This document shows, piece by piece, positions 34,917-42,941 of a stretch of DNA of 64,000 bases. The DNA comes from Acidobacteriota bacterium. Its GTDB lineage: Bacteria; Acidobacteriota; Terriglobia; Terriglobales; Acidobacteriaceae. Position numbers and translations under genes: made by a program. The stretch lies in the NCBI GenBank assembly GCA_021803035.1, contig JAJZME010000059.1:1-64000 (forward strand), written 5' to 3'. The notes below the pieces were generated by a model. The model made no database searches and was not told the origin of the DNA. It worked only from the letters and a program-made list of their open reading frames with translations. The number at the start of each line of letters is the position of its first letter. Positions within the stretch are counted from its first letter, which is position 1.

Positions 34917-36698
34917 ATGGCGCTTGGCCCCCTAATGCAGAAACCCTTCCTGGTCAATCCGGCCGCTGCGCAGATTTCGACCCGAGCGGAAATTGAGCGC
35001 TCACTGGAGACAGGACAGTTCGTCCCCTGGTTTCAGCCGCTGGTGACGCTTGGTACCGGTCAGCTTGCAGGGTTCGAAGTGCTCGCCCGATGGAACCATC
35101 CCGACGCCGGCCTGCTCTTGCCCGAGGATTTCATTCCGCTGGCGGAAAGAGACGGCTGGATCACGCGCATGATGGATGTGACATTACGGCAGGCATTGGC
35201 AATAATGTCGGCGTTTCCATCGTTTCGACTATCCTTCAATGTCTCTGCCAATCAATTGCAGGACGCGAATCTGCCACAACTGGTGTGTGACGCAGCAGAG
35301 GCATCTGTTTTTGCGCTTGACCGGCTTACGATTGAAATCACGGAGACCGCCCTTGCCAACAACATCGCGCGAGCTCGAAAGATTGTCGAAGAACTCAAGG
35401 CGATGGGATGCAGGCTTGCGCTGGACGATTTTGGAACGGGCTACTCCAGTCTCTTCCATCTTCAGTCTCTCCCGTTCGACGAACTCAAAGTGGACCGCAG
35501 CTTTGTCAGTTCCATGACCAAGCGGCGCGAGAGCCGCAAGATTGTTGCCGCCGTGATCGGGCTGGGACAAAGCCTGGATTTAAAAACGGTTGCCGAAGGA
35601 GTCGAGACGCAGCAGCATGCTGACTTGCTTTTGCGGCTGGGTTGTGATCTTGGGCAGGGCCAATTCTACGGCATGCCCGTTGCAGCCGAGATGCTCGCAG
35701 AGATCATTGCAGCGCCGCAAAAGCCGGCAACCACACTGGAACTTTCTGTCGCGCAAAATCTCTCCGTATGCAATCTGCAAGGCCTCCCTGCGCAGCGACT
35801 GGCGCAACTTCAGGCGGTTTACGATGGCGCCCCCGTGGGACTGGGCTTTATTGACCGCCATCTGAAGTTCCTCAACATCAATCACAGGCTTGCGGCAATG
35901 CATGACGCGACTGTCGATGAACATTTGGGCAGAACATTGCCTGAAATGATCCCCCACATCTATTCCCAGGTCGAGCCATATGTGAGCCGCGCATTGCACG
36001 GCGAAAGTATCGACAGCGTGGAAATCGCCGAGCCGGATTACCCCGGCAGCCGCAAGCGAACTTTCCTCGCTTCCTATCAGCCAGCACGCGATGAAGCCGG
36101 CGAAGTGGTGGGCGTATCGTGCGCAGTGCTTGACTTCTCCGAATACAAATCGACCGAGGAAAAATTACGCCAGTTCGGAAGCGCCATCGAATCCCTCGAT
36201 GAAATGATCGTGGTCGTCGACCGCAACTATTATTGTCTGCTCGCCAATCGAGTCTTCCTGGAGCATCGCGGAGTCGCTACGGAGCAGGTCCTGGGTCGTT
36301 TTATGGCTGAGGTTGTGGGCAAGGAGATCTTCGAGCAGATCATCAAGCCGCAACTCGATGAGGCCTTTCAGGGAAGGCGCACCCAATACACCTTAAACCT
36401 TGCATCTCAGCAATTCGGCGAAAGAAACCTGACCCTGTCGTATTACCCCATCGAGGAGCTGGACGGTGTTTGCGCGGTTGCGTGTGTCGTTCGCGATGTT
36501 ACGGAATTGATGCGGCTAGAACTGACGCAGAAAGCACGGGAAAAGCAGCTTGAACTGACGCAGCATGCTGGACGGCGCGGAAGGCAATGGGATTGGGATT
36601 TTCGGGCGGGCACCTTCGCACGTTCGAATGAGACCTACCAGCAATGGAACGCGACGAATGCGGCCATCGGTGAGCGCATGGACAGAACGGCGACTTAA
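34917..36698 (+). CDS. EAL-domain c-di-GMP phosphodiesterase with PAS domains, decayed C-terminus
   Basis: This 593-residue protein has an EAL domain at about 22-262: FEVLARWNHP (EVL in place of EAL), FNVSANQL, IEITETAL, LALDDFGTGYSSL, LKVDRSFV and TVAEGVET. All metal- and base-type residues are present, so c-di-GMP hydrolysis is likely. Two PAS domains follow (about 295-425 and 430-545). The last 50 residues (RRGRQWDWDFRAGTFARSNE) look like the start of a third PAS that ends at a stop near a dispersed repeat, so the protein is probably truncated. AAAGGA precedes the ATG. There are no membrane segments. The EAL-first order is unusual. Confidence 0.88.
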   Translation: MALGPLMQKPFLVNPAAAQISTRAEIERSLETGQFVPWFQPLVTLGTGQLAGFEVLARWNHPDAGLLLPEDFIPLAERDGWITRMMDVTLRQALAIMSAFPSFRLSFNVSANQLQDANLPQLVCDAAEASVFALDRLTIEITETALANNIARARKIVEELKAMGCRLALDDFGTGYSSLFHLQSLPFDELKVDRSFVSSMTKRRESRKIVAAVIGLGQSLDLKTVAEGVETQQHADLLLRLGCDLGQGQFYGMPVAAEMLAEIIAAPQKPATTLELSVAQNLSVCNLQGLPAQRLAQLQAVYDGAPVGLGFIDRHLKFLNINHRLAAMHDATVDEHLGRTLPEMIPHIYSQVEPYVSRALHGESIDSVEIAEPDYPGSRKRTFLASYQPARDEAGEVVGVSCAVLDFSEYKSTEEKLRQFGSAIESLDEMIVVVDRNYYCLLANRVFLEHRGVATEQVLGRFMAEVVGKEIFEQIIKPQLDEAFQGRRTQYTLNLASQQFGERNLTLSYYPIEELDGVCAVACVVRDVTELMRLELTQKAREKQLELTQHAGRRGRQWDWDFRAGTFARSNETYQQWNATNAAIGERMDRTAT

Positions 36699-36737
36699 CA
36701 GCCTGTGGCAAGAGTCACGATGCCAGGAAACCTATCC

Positions 36738-36801
36738 CTCAGCGGCCAAAGCCGCACTCATTTCAGGCCACTGACGTCACGACTAAAGTCGTGTCCTTTC
36801 A
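36738..36801. repeat. Dispersed repeat, second CTCAGCGGCCAAAGCC copy
   Basis: It has a GCGGCCAAAGCCGC module, then a CACGACTAAAGTCGTG module (16-bp inverted repeat with an odd centre), the same order as the copy at 4511-4578. It lies directly after the truncated EAL-PAS gene. The remaining bases up to 36957 show nothing else I can support. Confidence 0.55.
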
Positions 36802-36957
36802 AAACCAGACTTTTACCACGGGGGGTAAGCCCGCCGTCGCACATCTGAGGGCTCTCTCATGGCCCCATGCCCATCCGCTGTGCCATTACCGGGCGACGGC
36901 ACTGTTTTGCCGCGCCCGGGATCACAATAGCGCACTCGAATCAAACGATTGGCAGCC

Positions 36958-39630
36958 TTATTCGAAGAGCCAATCGAGATTAGCGGGGCCTTTGGAGCCA
37001 GCATGGAAGACGACGCGCGGCGTGACGCGCAGGTTCGCCGGGATGAAGCCCAGCACCACATAAGCGCCCTTGCCGAGATCGATCTGGTTTTCGCCGGCCG
37101 GCAGCGGCTTGGCCCAGACGGCCATCGCCGGGGTTTTGGGCGTGCTCAACGCGTTCAGCAGCAGCAGGTTCCATTGCTCGGTCTGCGGATCGAGCACGGA
37201 GCCTTTGCCGTTGCCGTTCGACTGGTAGCCGAGCAGGATCTGCGCTGGTTTGGCTAGCGTGAAGGTCAGCGAGCCGCCCTGGCGCGGGGTGATGCGGATG
37301 CCGCGCAGGCCGACAAGCTGCGGCGCCAGCTCGGAGATATCCGGGCTCTTGCCTTTGAAGATCGGCGCACCCTTCTCGACGGTGAAGGCTTCGCCCGGGC
37401 CAGGCTGGAGCGTGAAGCCAACTTGCGGGAACGGCTTCACGGGGCCGCTTGCGTGCACCGGCGCGCCGCTGGACAACTGGGCAATGCGCTTCTTGAAGGT
37501 CGCCAGCTCCTTTTCGTACATGGGCAGGCATTGCTGCCAGCTCGGGAAGTTCTTCATGCCGCCGGGGAACGGAATGCGGCGCTGTGATGTTTCCATGCTG
37601 GTGGCGGTGATGTAAGCGGGACCAGCAACGGCGGTGAGCTGCTTGTAGTACTGCACGCTCTGGGCCAGGTAGGGCACGGCATCGTGCAGATGGGCCGGGT
37701 TGTGGTCGTAGCCGTAGAGCAGCACCTGCTCGGCCGCGCGGATCTTGGCGTTGTAAAAGAGCATGAGCAGGTTGATGGCGTGCATGTCGTTGACCACGCG
37801 CTCGTACTCGGCCTTGTCCTTGGTGACGTAGGGCGCGGCGGCCCGGGCGTCGGCCAGGGCTTCGGTTGACCAGTTCACGGTTTCGTCGCTGACGCCGATG
37901 GGCGTTTCGCCGTGATGCGGCTCATGATGCACTTGCTCGTAGACGTACTGCTGCAGGCGTTCGCCGGGAGGCGAATAGCTCTCCCAGAGCCAGGGGAATG
38001 CGTTGAAGCGCTTGGGGTCGATCATCTCCGGCATGGTCAGGCCCAAGGTGAAAGCCTCGCGGTTGCCATCGGTAATGCCAATGCGCGGCAGCAGGCTGGG
38101 CTGGCAGGGACCGGCCAGGGTATAGGCGGCCAGCAGCTTTTCGCCGGCCTGGGTGGTGCCGTAGCGCTCGGCAAATTGATTGACCCAGTACGTATGCTCC
38201 TGTTGAGGATTGCGATACGGGTTCCATGCGTAGCGGCCCCAGGCCTTGTACCAGATCCAGTCGCGCTGGGTCTGCAGCAGGCGGGGATGCGTGTTGTCGC
38301 CGGCGTAGGGCCAGCTCCAGTAGCGCAGCGGATAGACGTGCACGCCATCGATGCCGATGCGCGGAAAGTTGGCGATGGTCTCACGGATGAAGGTGGGATC
38401 GCCCCAGCGGAAAGGCTCGAGGTTGGAGAGCAGATGAATGTTGGCGATGGCGACCTTGGACTCAGAGGCCATCAACTCGAAACGCTTGCGCGATGGGCCG
38501 CGATCGTTGGTCCAGGTCAGCGATTCGCCGTTCCACTTGGCCATGGTGTCGAGATTGGGGTAGAGCGGCAGGGCGGCCTTCAACACCTTTGCGATATCGG
38601 TGGCATGGGAGTTCACGACGATGGGCGGCTCGGTGGTTTCGCCCAGGGCTTTCAAGCCTTCTTTTACACCGGGGATAATGGCCTGCGTCAACCACTCGGC
38701 GCCATATTTGGGCGCGAGCGCCTCGCCGAGCGAGGGGAACAGGCCCACATTCGGATAATGCTCGACGAACTGGGCGATGACATAGCGCATATATGCGGTG
38801 ACCAAAGGCGTGGGCTTGGTCAGGTCAAAGGGCAGATGATGTTGCTCGGCGAAGGGGTGCGAAAGATTGATGTTGTAAAATCCCTGCACAAGCCAGATGC
38901 CGCGCTTGCTGGCCTCGCTGGCGAGCCACTTGTACATGGCGATGTTCTGGTTAAGTTGTGCGGTGGAAACCTCTTGCGCGCCCGGGTAGCGGGGCAGCCT
39001 GAGCAGACTGGGGAAAGGATCGCCGTTCCACAGAAAGAGCGAGTTGTAGCGCTCGTAGGCGAGCATGTTGAGGTACTTGATCCACTCGGCCTTGTTGTAG
39101 AACCAAGGGAAATTCTGGACGGTATATGGATAGTCGTACTCGGCGCCCTGATAGGTGATCGTGGGCAGTTGCATGCCAATGCACGCGCCGCGCAGTTTCA
39201 GCAGCGGATGCTCCATCAGGTTGATGCCCGCGGGCAGCTCGCCGGATTGGCGGACGCGCTGAGCCAGCGCCAATTCGCCGTAGAGCACACCGGAAGGATC
39301 GCTGCCGGCGATGACCCACGTGTTGCCGATCTGCCGGATCAGGAAAGCTTCGTCGGCGTGGGGCCAGAAATCGGGGAGCTTGAAAGGCTGCAGCTCCGGC
39401 GACGAACGCAGCGCGGCTACCACGCGCGCGCCCGCCGGCGCCTGCTTGAGCGAGGTGAGCGCCAAGCGAAGCTGCTGCGCTCCCCAGAGCGCGCGCGGGG
39501 ACGCGCCTTTCGCCGTGATGACGGGAACCGCAGGTGCGGCAAACGCCGCACCGCACAGGGCCAGCGCCAGAGCGCATGTGCCCCCCAAGCGCGAAATCGC
39601 GCCAACAATGCTGCCTGTTTTTTGTCTCAT
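36958..39630 (-). CDS. Large exported glycosidase-like protein, GH67/GH20-type N-domain
   Basis: The protein has 890 residues from the ATG at 39630, after rejecting a TTG extension. It has a signal peptide (LGGTCALALALCGAAFAAPA). Residues about 35-130 resemble the alpha-glucuronidase N-terminal/GH20b domain (LWGAQQLRLALTSL; WVIAGSDPSGVLYGELALAQ). A long central region looks like a TIM barrel (LKLRGACIGMQLPT; YLNMLAYERYNSLFLWNGDP; GLFPSLGEAL; TMAKWNGESLTWTNDRGP), then a helical region and a C-terminal beta domain from about 775. I cannot place it in a numbered GH family. It starts 11 bases after the DUF4038 enzyme gene, so the two are one operon. A uronic-acid-linked plant glycan is a guess from the N-domain. 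Confidence 0.75.
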   Translation of the reverse strand: MRQKTGSIVGAISRLGGTCALALALCGAAFAAPAVPVITAKGASPRALWGAQQLRLALTSLKQAPAGARVVAALRSSPELQPFKLPDFWPHADEAFLIRQIGNTWVIAGSDPSGVLYGELALAQRVRQSGELPAGINLMEHPLLKLRGACIGMQLPTITYQGAEYDYPYTVQNFPWFYNKAEWIKYLNMLAYERYNSLFLWNGDPFPSLLRLPRYPGAQEVSTAQLNQNIAMYKWLASEASKRGIWLVQGFYNINLSHPFAEQHHLPFDLTKPTPLVTAYMRYVIAQFVEHYPNVGLFPSLGEALAPKYGAEWLTQAIIPGVKEGLKALGETTEPPIVVNSHATDIAKVLKAALPLYPNLDTMAKWNGESLTWTNDRGPSRKRFELMASESKVAIANIHLLSNLEPFRWGDPTFIRETIANFPRIGIDGVHVYPLRYWSWPYAGDNTHPRLLQTQRDWIWYKAWGRYAWNPYRNPQQEHTYWVNQFAERYGTTQAGEKLLAAYTLAGPCQPSLLPRIGITDGNREAFTLGLTMPEMIDPKRFNAFPWLWESYSPPGERLQQYVYEQVHHEPHHGETPIGVSDETVNWSTEALADARAAAPYVTKDKAEYERVVNDMHAINLLMLFYNAKIRAAEQVLLYGYDHNPAHLHDAVPYLAQSVQYYKQLTAVAGPAYITATSMETSQRRIPFPGGMKNFPSWQQCLPMYEKELATFKKRIAQLSSGAPVHASGPVKPFPQVGFTLQPGPGEAFTVEKGAPIFKGKSPDISELAPQLVGLRGIRITPRQGGSLTFTLAKPAQILLGYQSNGNGKGSVLDPQTEQWNLLLLNALSTPKTPAMAVWAKPLPAGENQIDLGKGAYVVLGFIPANLRVTPRVVFHAGSKGPANLDWLFE

Positions 39631-39640
39631 CGTGTACAAC

Positions 39641-41179
39641 CTAGACCTTTTCAAAGAGGACGGCGCGGTAGGGCTTGCCGCTCAGTTTCAACTGACTTTT
39701 GCCGCTGAAGGTGCCCGCTACGGCCTCGGTGGTCATGGCCCACGGGTCGATCAGTGTCGCTTTGAAGCGATCGTTTTCGGGCAGCGGGAAAGCGTATTCA
39801 GCCGGGGCATGATAATCGAAGTACCAGAGGTAAAGCTGGCCGGGATTACCCGCGTTCGTGTAGTAGGGATCGGGCGGAGCGAACAGGCCGGTGGTTCCCG
39901 ATTTTTTGAGCAACTGATGCAGAAAGGCAAGGCGCGATGGGCTGGTTCCGCGCAGTTCGCCGGCGTTGGACCAGACCGGAGCACCGTCGGGAGTCATGTA
40001 GGTTTCGCCGTGCGACGCATAGACACCGTTGATGATGGCGCGCCAGAAGCGGTAGGTCATCTCTTCGGGCGAGAGATTGCCCCAGCGGCTGGGGATGTTG
40101 CCTTCGTACTGAATCTCGTCGTAGATGATGGGCTTGTTCCAGGCCGCCAACCGCTCAGCCGATTTTTCGAACTGGTAATTCTGCAGGCTGGCGTGCGTGC
40201 ACCAGGGCTTGGAGTAGTCATACATCATTTGGCTGTAATGAATCGATCGCAGGCGGCTGTACGGGTCGGTCTCGCTGATGATGCGGAAGAAGCGGTTCCA
40301 GTCGGTCATCGATTTGGATTTGATGAAATCGAACTCGTTGGCCACCGACCACCACAGATTCCGGTAGGCGGAAAAGCGCGCGATGGCGTAGCGGACATAA
40401 CGATCGTCGTTCTCCTTGCCCATCGACTTGAATCCCCAGGCGTCGTAGGGATGGAAGAGGATCAGATCGGCCTGGATGTTGGCGGCGCGCAGATCGTCGA
40501 TGCACTGCTCCATATGCTGGAAGTAAGCCGGATTGAAACGCGTCAGGTCGAAGCGCTCCTTGCCCGTGACCTGCGTCGGGCTGAGGCGCTCGAACGGCAT
40601 GGCGATGGGCTTCAGATTGCCCAGGGGCTTGGGCAACAGGCACATTCTCACTTTGTTGAAGTGTGCGGACTTGAGGTCTTCGAGCGTCTCGCTCTGGTAG
40701 GGCTGGCCGATGAATCCGTAAGCGTAGCAGGTGGTGCCGAAGGGGAAATACGGAGTTCCGTCGGCATGTTGGAAATGAAAGCGGTGCGCCCGGCCCACGG
40801 GACCGGGATTGCCGGCCTTGGCCGGAAAGCAGTCGAAGGAGCCGGTAAGGCCGGCGAGTTCCTTCACGTTGCTGGTGGTTTCATAGGTCCAGCGGCCGAC
40901 GGTGTCCGGCGAAAAACGCACGCGGTAGACGCCGTTGCCGTCGTAAAAGCCGGTCACGTCCACGGTACGATAGCCATACGTGAAGCGGGCGCCAATGCTG
41001 ACATCCACAAAGGGATTGCCGGACGACGGCCCGTGGGCTTGCATCTCGAAGATGCCCCAGCGCTCCACTTGCCGGCTGCTGGATCCTGTGGCGGGCGCTG
41101 ATGCGGCGTTGGCCGTGGCGGCCAGTCCGGAGACCATGGCTCCGGCGCCAAGCTTGATCAGTTCTCTACGATCCATCAT
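39641..41179 (-). CDS. DUF5060-DUF4038-DUF5605 glycosidase (apiosidase-like GH140 relative)
   Basis: This 512-residue protein has a Tat-type signal (DRRELIKLGAGAMVSGL). Residues about 35-120 are a DUF5060 beta domain (RWGIFEMQAHGPSSGNPFVD; FSPDTVGRWTYET). Residues about 130-420 are a DUF4038-type TIM barrel: HADGTPYFPFGTTCYAY, FNKVRMCLLPK, WWSVANEFDFIKSK with the acid/base-type Glu, and KPIIYDEIQYEGNIPS with the nucleophile-type Glu. The C-terminus (LWYFDYHAPAEYAFPL) fits DUF5605. Related GH140 enzymes release apiose from rhamnogalacturonan II; the exact sugar here is unknown. AGAGGA precedes the start. It is first in a two-gene operon, divergent from IclR. Confidence 0.84.
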   Translation of the reverse strand: MMDRRELIKLGAGAMVSGLAATANAASAPATGSSSRQVERWGIFEMQAHGPSSGNPFVDVSIGARFTYGYRTVDVTGFYDGNGVYRVRFSPDTVGRWTYETTSNVKELAGLTGSFDCFPAKAGNPGPVGRAHRFHFQHADGTPYFPFGTTCYAYGFIGQPYQSETLEDLKSAHFNKVRMCLLPKPLGNLKPIAMPFERLSPTQVTGKERFDLTRFNPAYFQHMEQCIDDLRAANIQADLILFHPYDAWGFKSMGKENDDRYVRYAIARFSAYRNLWWSVANEFDFIKSKSMTDWNRFFRIISETDPYSRLRSIHYSQMMYDYSKPWCTHASLQNYQFEKSAERLAAWNKPIIYDEIQYEGNIPSRWGNLSPEEMTYRFWRAIINGVYASHGETYMTPDGAPVWSNAGELRGTSPSRLAFLHQLLKKSGTTGLFAPPDPYYTNAGNPGQLYLWYFDYHAPAEYAFPLPENDRFKATLIDPWAMTTEAVAGTFSGKSQLKLSGKPYRAVLFEKV

Positions 41180-41314
41180 TCCTCTCGGCCCAGATCACCG
41201 CCCCGGTTCTCCACGCGACGCGCCGGGGACATGCGGTTGCACTCCAGGCAAGGTCCGTTCTACACAGCTTGGGCTGGAGTGTCAAACAGATCATCAAAAA
41301 ATGAAAATTATTGA

Positions 41315-41361
41315 ACGAATTGATCATTACATTGGACGAATCGATCATTACGACGTATAAA
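41315..41361 (+). promoter_or_regulatory. IclR-gene promoter with two 21-bp-spaced direct repeats
   Basis: ACGAATTGATCATTAC (41315-41330) recurs as ACGAATCGATCATTAC at 41336-41351, offset by 21 bp (two helical turns). The second copy overlaps a sigma70-like promoter: TTGGAC (41332-41337), an 18-base spacer, then TATAAA (41356-41361), 40 bases before the IclR start. This is a candidate control site for the IclR gene and the divergent glycosidase operon. Confidence 0.55.
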
Positions 41362-41400
41362 GGTCTCTTAGCGCATTTCTTGAAAGGCCATTCTCCATCC

Positions 41401-42243
41401 ATGCCCCGCAGGACAAAGACGCCATCTCCACCCGACAAGGTCATCCGACGCCGCATTCCGAAATGGGCCCTCCAGTCCGCCGACACGTCAGGCAGCGAGC
41501 AGTATTATCTGCGCTCGATTGGCCGCGCCCTCGAAGTGCTCGACTGCTTCGATGGCAAGGCGCCGCTGGCCCTCACCGACATCGGCGCCAGGACGGGCTT
41601 GCCGGAGTCTACTCTCTTTCGCGTTTTGCTCACGCTGGAAAAGCACAGCTACCTGAAGCAGGCGGTGGATGGGACCTACCAGCTCGCGCCCAAACTGCGC
41701 TTCGGCTGGCTTGTCGAGGAAGGCCATCTGCTGCGCGACAAGGCGCGGCCGGAACTGGAGCGGCTGGTGCAGCACTTCAACGAAACCGCCAGCCTGGCCT
41801 ACCTCTACGAGGACCGCATCCACGTCCTCGACTCGGTCGAGACATTTCACGAAATCCGCATGACGAACCGCATCGGCCGGGTCTTGCCGCCGCATTGCAG
41901 CGCCATGGGCAAGGCCATTACCGCGTTTCAGGAACACGGCCTGGCCGACCGGATTCTGGAGGTTTACGGCCTCTCCCGCCGCACCGAGCACTCCATCACC
42001 GACCGCGCCCGCCTTTTCGCGGAGTTCGAGGAGATCCGCAAGACGGGTATCGCTTGCGACCGGGAAGAATCGACTTTGGGCGGTATCTGCTACGGCGCCG
42101 CCATCCGGTCGGAGGGCAAGCCTGTGGTTGCCGCTCTCAGTATCTCGACGCCCGTTGTGCGCATGACGGCCGAGCGCGAGGTGGAAACACGAAATGCGGT
42201 GCTCGAAGCGGCGATCCGCGTAGCGGAAAACCTAGCGCGATAA
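41401..42243 (+). CDS. IclR family transcriptional regulator
   Basis: This 280-residue protein has an IclR winged helix at about 38-95 (SIGRALEVLDCFDGKAPLAL; GARTGLPESTLFRVLLTLEK) and a C-terminal GAF-like effector domain at about 110-275 (LPPHCSAMGKAITAF; CDREESTLGGICYGAAIRS; AALSISTP). The ATG at 41401 is preferred to the upstream TTG, which lies inside the promoter repeats. IclR proteins sense small carboxylates or sugar acids and bind palindromes. A 15-bp candidate site lies just after its stop codon. It sits between the divergent glycosidase operon and the TonB receptors and could control both. Confidence 0.92.
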   Translation: MPRRTKTPSPPDKVIRRRIPKWALQSADTSGSEQYYLRSIGRALEVLDCFDGKAPLALTDIGARTGLPESTLFRVLLTLEKHSYLKQAVDGTYQLAPKLRFGWLVEEGHLLRDKARPELERLVQHFNETASLAYLYEDRIHVLDSVETFHEIRMTNRIGRVLPPHCSAMGKAITAFQEHGLADRILEVYGLSRRTEHSITDRARLFAEFEEIRKTGIACDREESTLGGICYGAAIRSEGKPVVAALSISTPVVRMTAEREVETRNAVLEAAIRVAENLAR

Positions 42244-42244
42244 G

Positions 42245-42259
42245 TTCCGAATATCGGAA
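42245..42259. promoter_or_regulatory. TTCCGA-ATA-TCGGAA palindrome, candidate operator
   Basis: This 15-bp inverted repeat begins two bases after the IclR stop codon and about 290 bases upstream of the receptor promoter. Its half-sites match those of the 17-bp palindrome at 13192-13208. An IclR-type protein is the natural ligand. Confidence 0.55.
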
Positions 42260-42549
42260 AAACTGGTACGTTATAATCAGATTCGAAGCGGGATTGCATC
42301 CAGCTTGCCTGTATCCGGCCACCGGGCCACTACCCCTGGGAATCAAGAGCGAAGGTAGGTTTTAGCCTGCGTAACGGTCTCGCGCCCACATCCAACTATA
42401 AGATATACAGGCCTTTAAGATGTATGGGCCCCGGACAATCCAGTGGACTCACCGACGGCCGGATAGACTGCGGCGACTCTGCGGCGCGCTTGTGTGAAAA
42501 CTAAAGCTCTCTGACTGAAAATAGATCAATAATTATTTCCAAAACGCAA

Positions 42550-42579
42550 TTGACAGCGTTTACGCAAGGACCCTAGACT
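42550..42579 (+). promoter_or_regulatory. Promoter of the first TonB-dependent receptor
   Basis: TTGACA (42550-42555), an 18-base spacer, then TAGACT (42574-42579). The second receptor has the same layout (TTGACA, 18 bases, TATTGT at 46769-46798). The transcript would have a leader of about 355 bases, which holds no gene and no structure that I recognise. Confidence 0.5.
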
Positions 42580-42941
42580 GACCCCTGCTTAATTGATGGC
42601 GCCGCGCGGAAGAGCGTTACGCACGATAAATTCTTCCCTGCCAGGAGCTTTTTAGGGCGGCGCCGGTGCTGATGCCAGGCATCGTTACGCGATTGCGGAC
42701 CGATTCTCTCGAAAATCGGGTTTCGGCAGTCGCGACGACAGGAATACGATGCCGGCTTTGTCTCGAGAATTACCCTGGATCCCCTGGCCCAGGAGTACGT
42801 CTTTGTTGCCCTGAGGATGTGGCATTTCGCTTCCCGGAAATGCAAGTTATTTCCCCAAAATGCCGTTACACCCTTCATGTTCTTCCCTCGCTGCCGAGCC
42901 CCATGCATGGGCTCCAGCGCAAGCCGAAATGGAGTGCCTGT

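Noticed and set aside
37912-39708. 598-residue plus-strand frame
   Set aside because: Shadow of the GH67/GH20-like gene on the other strand.
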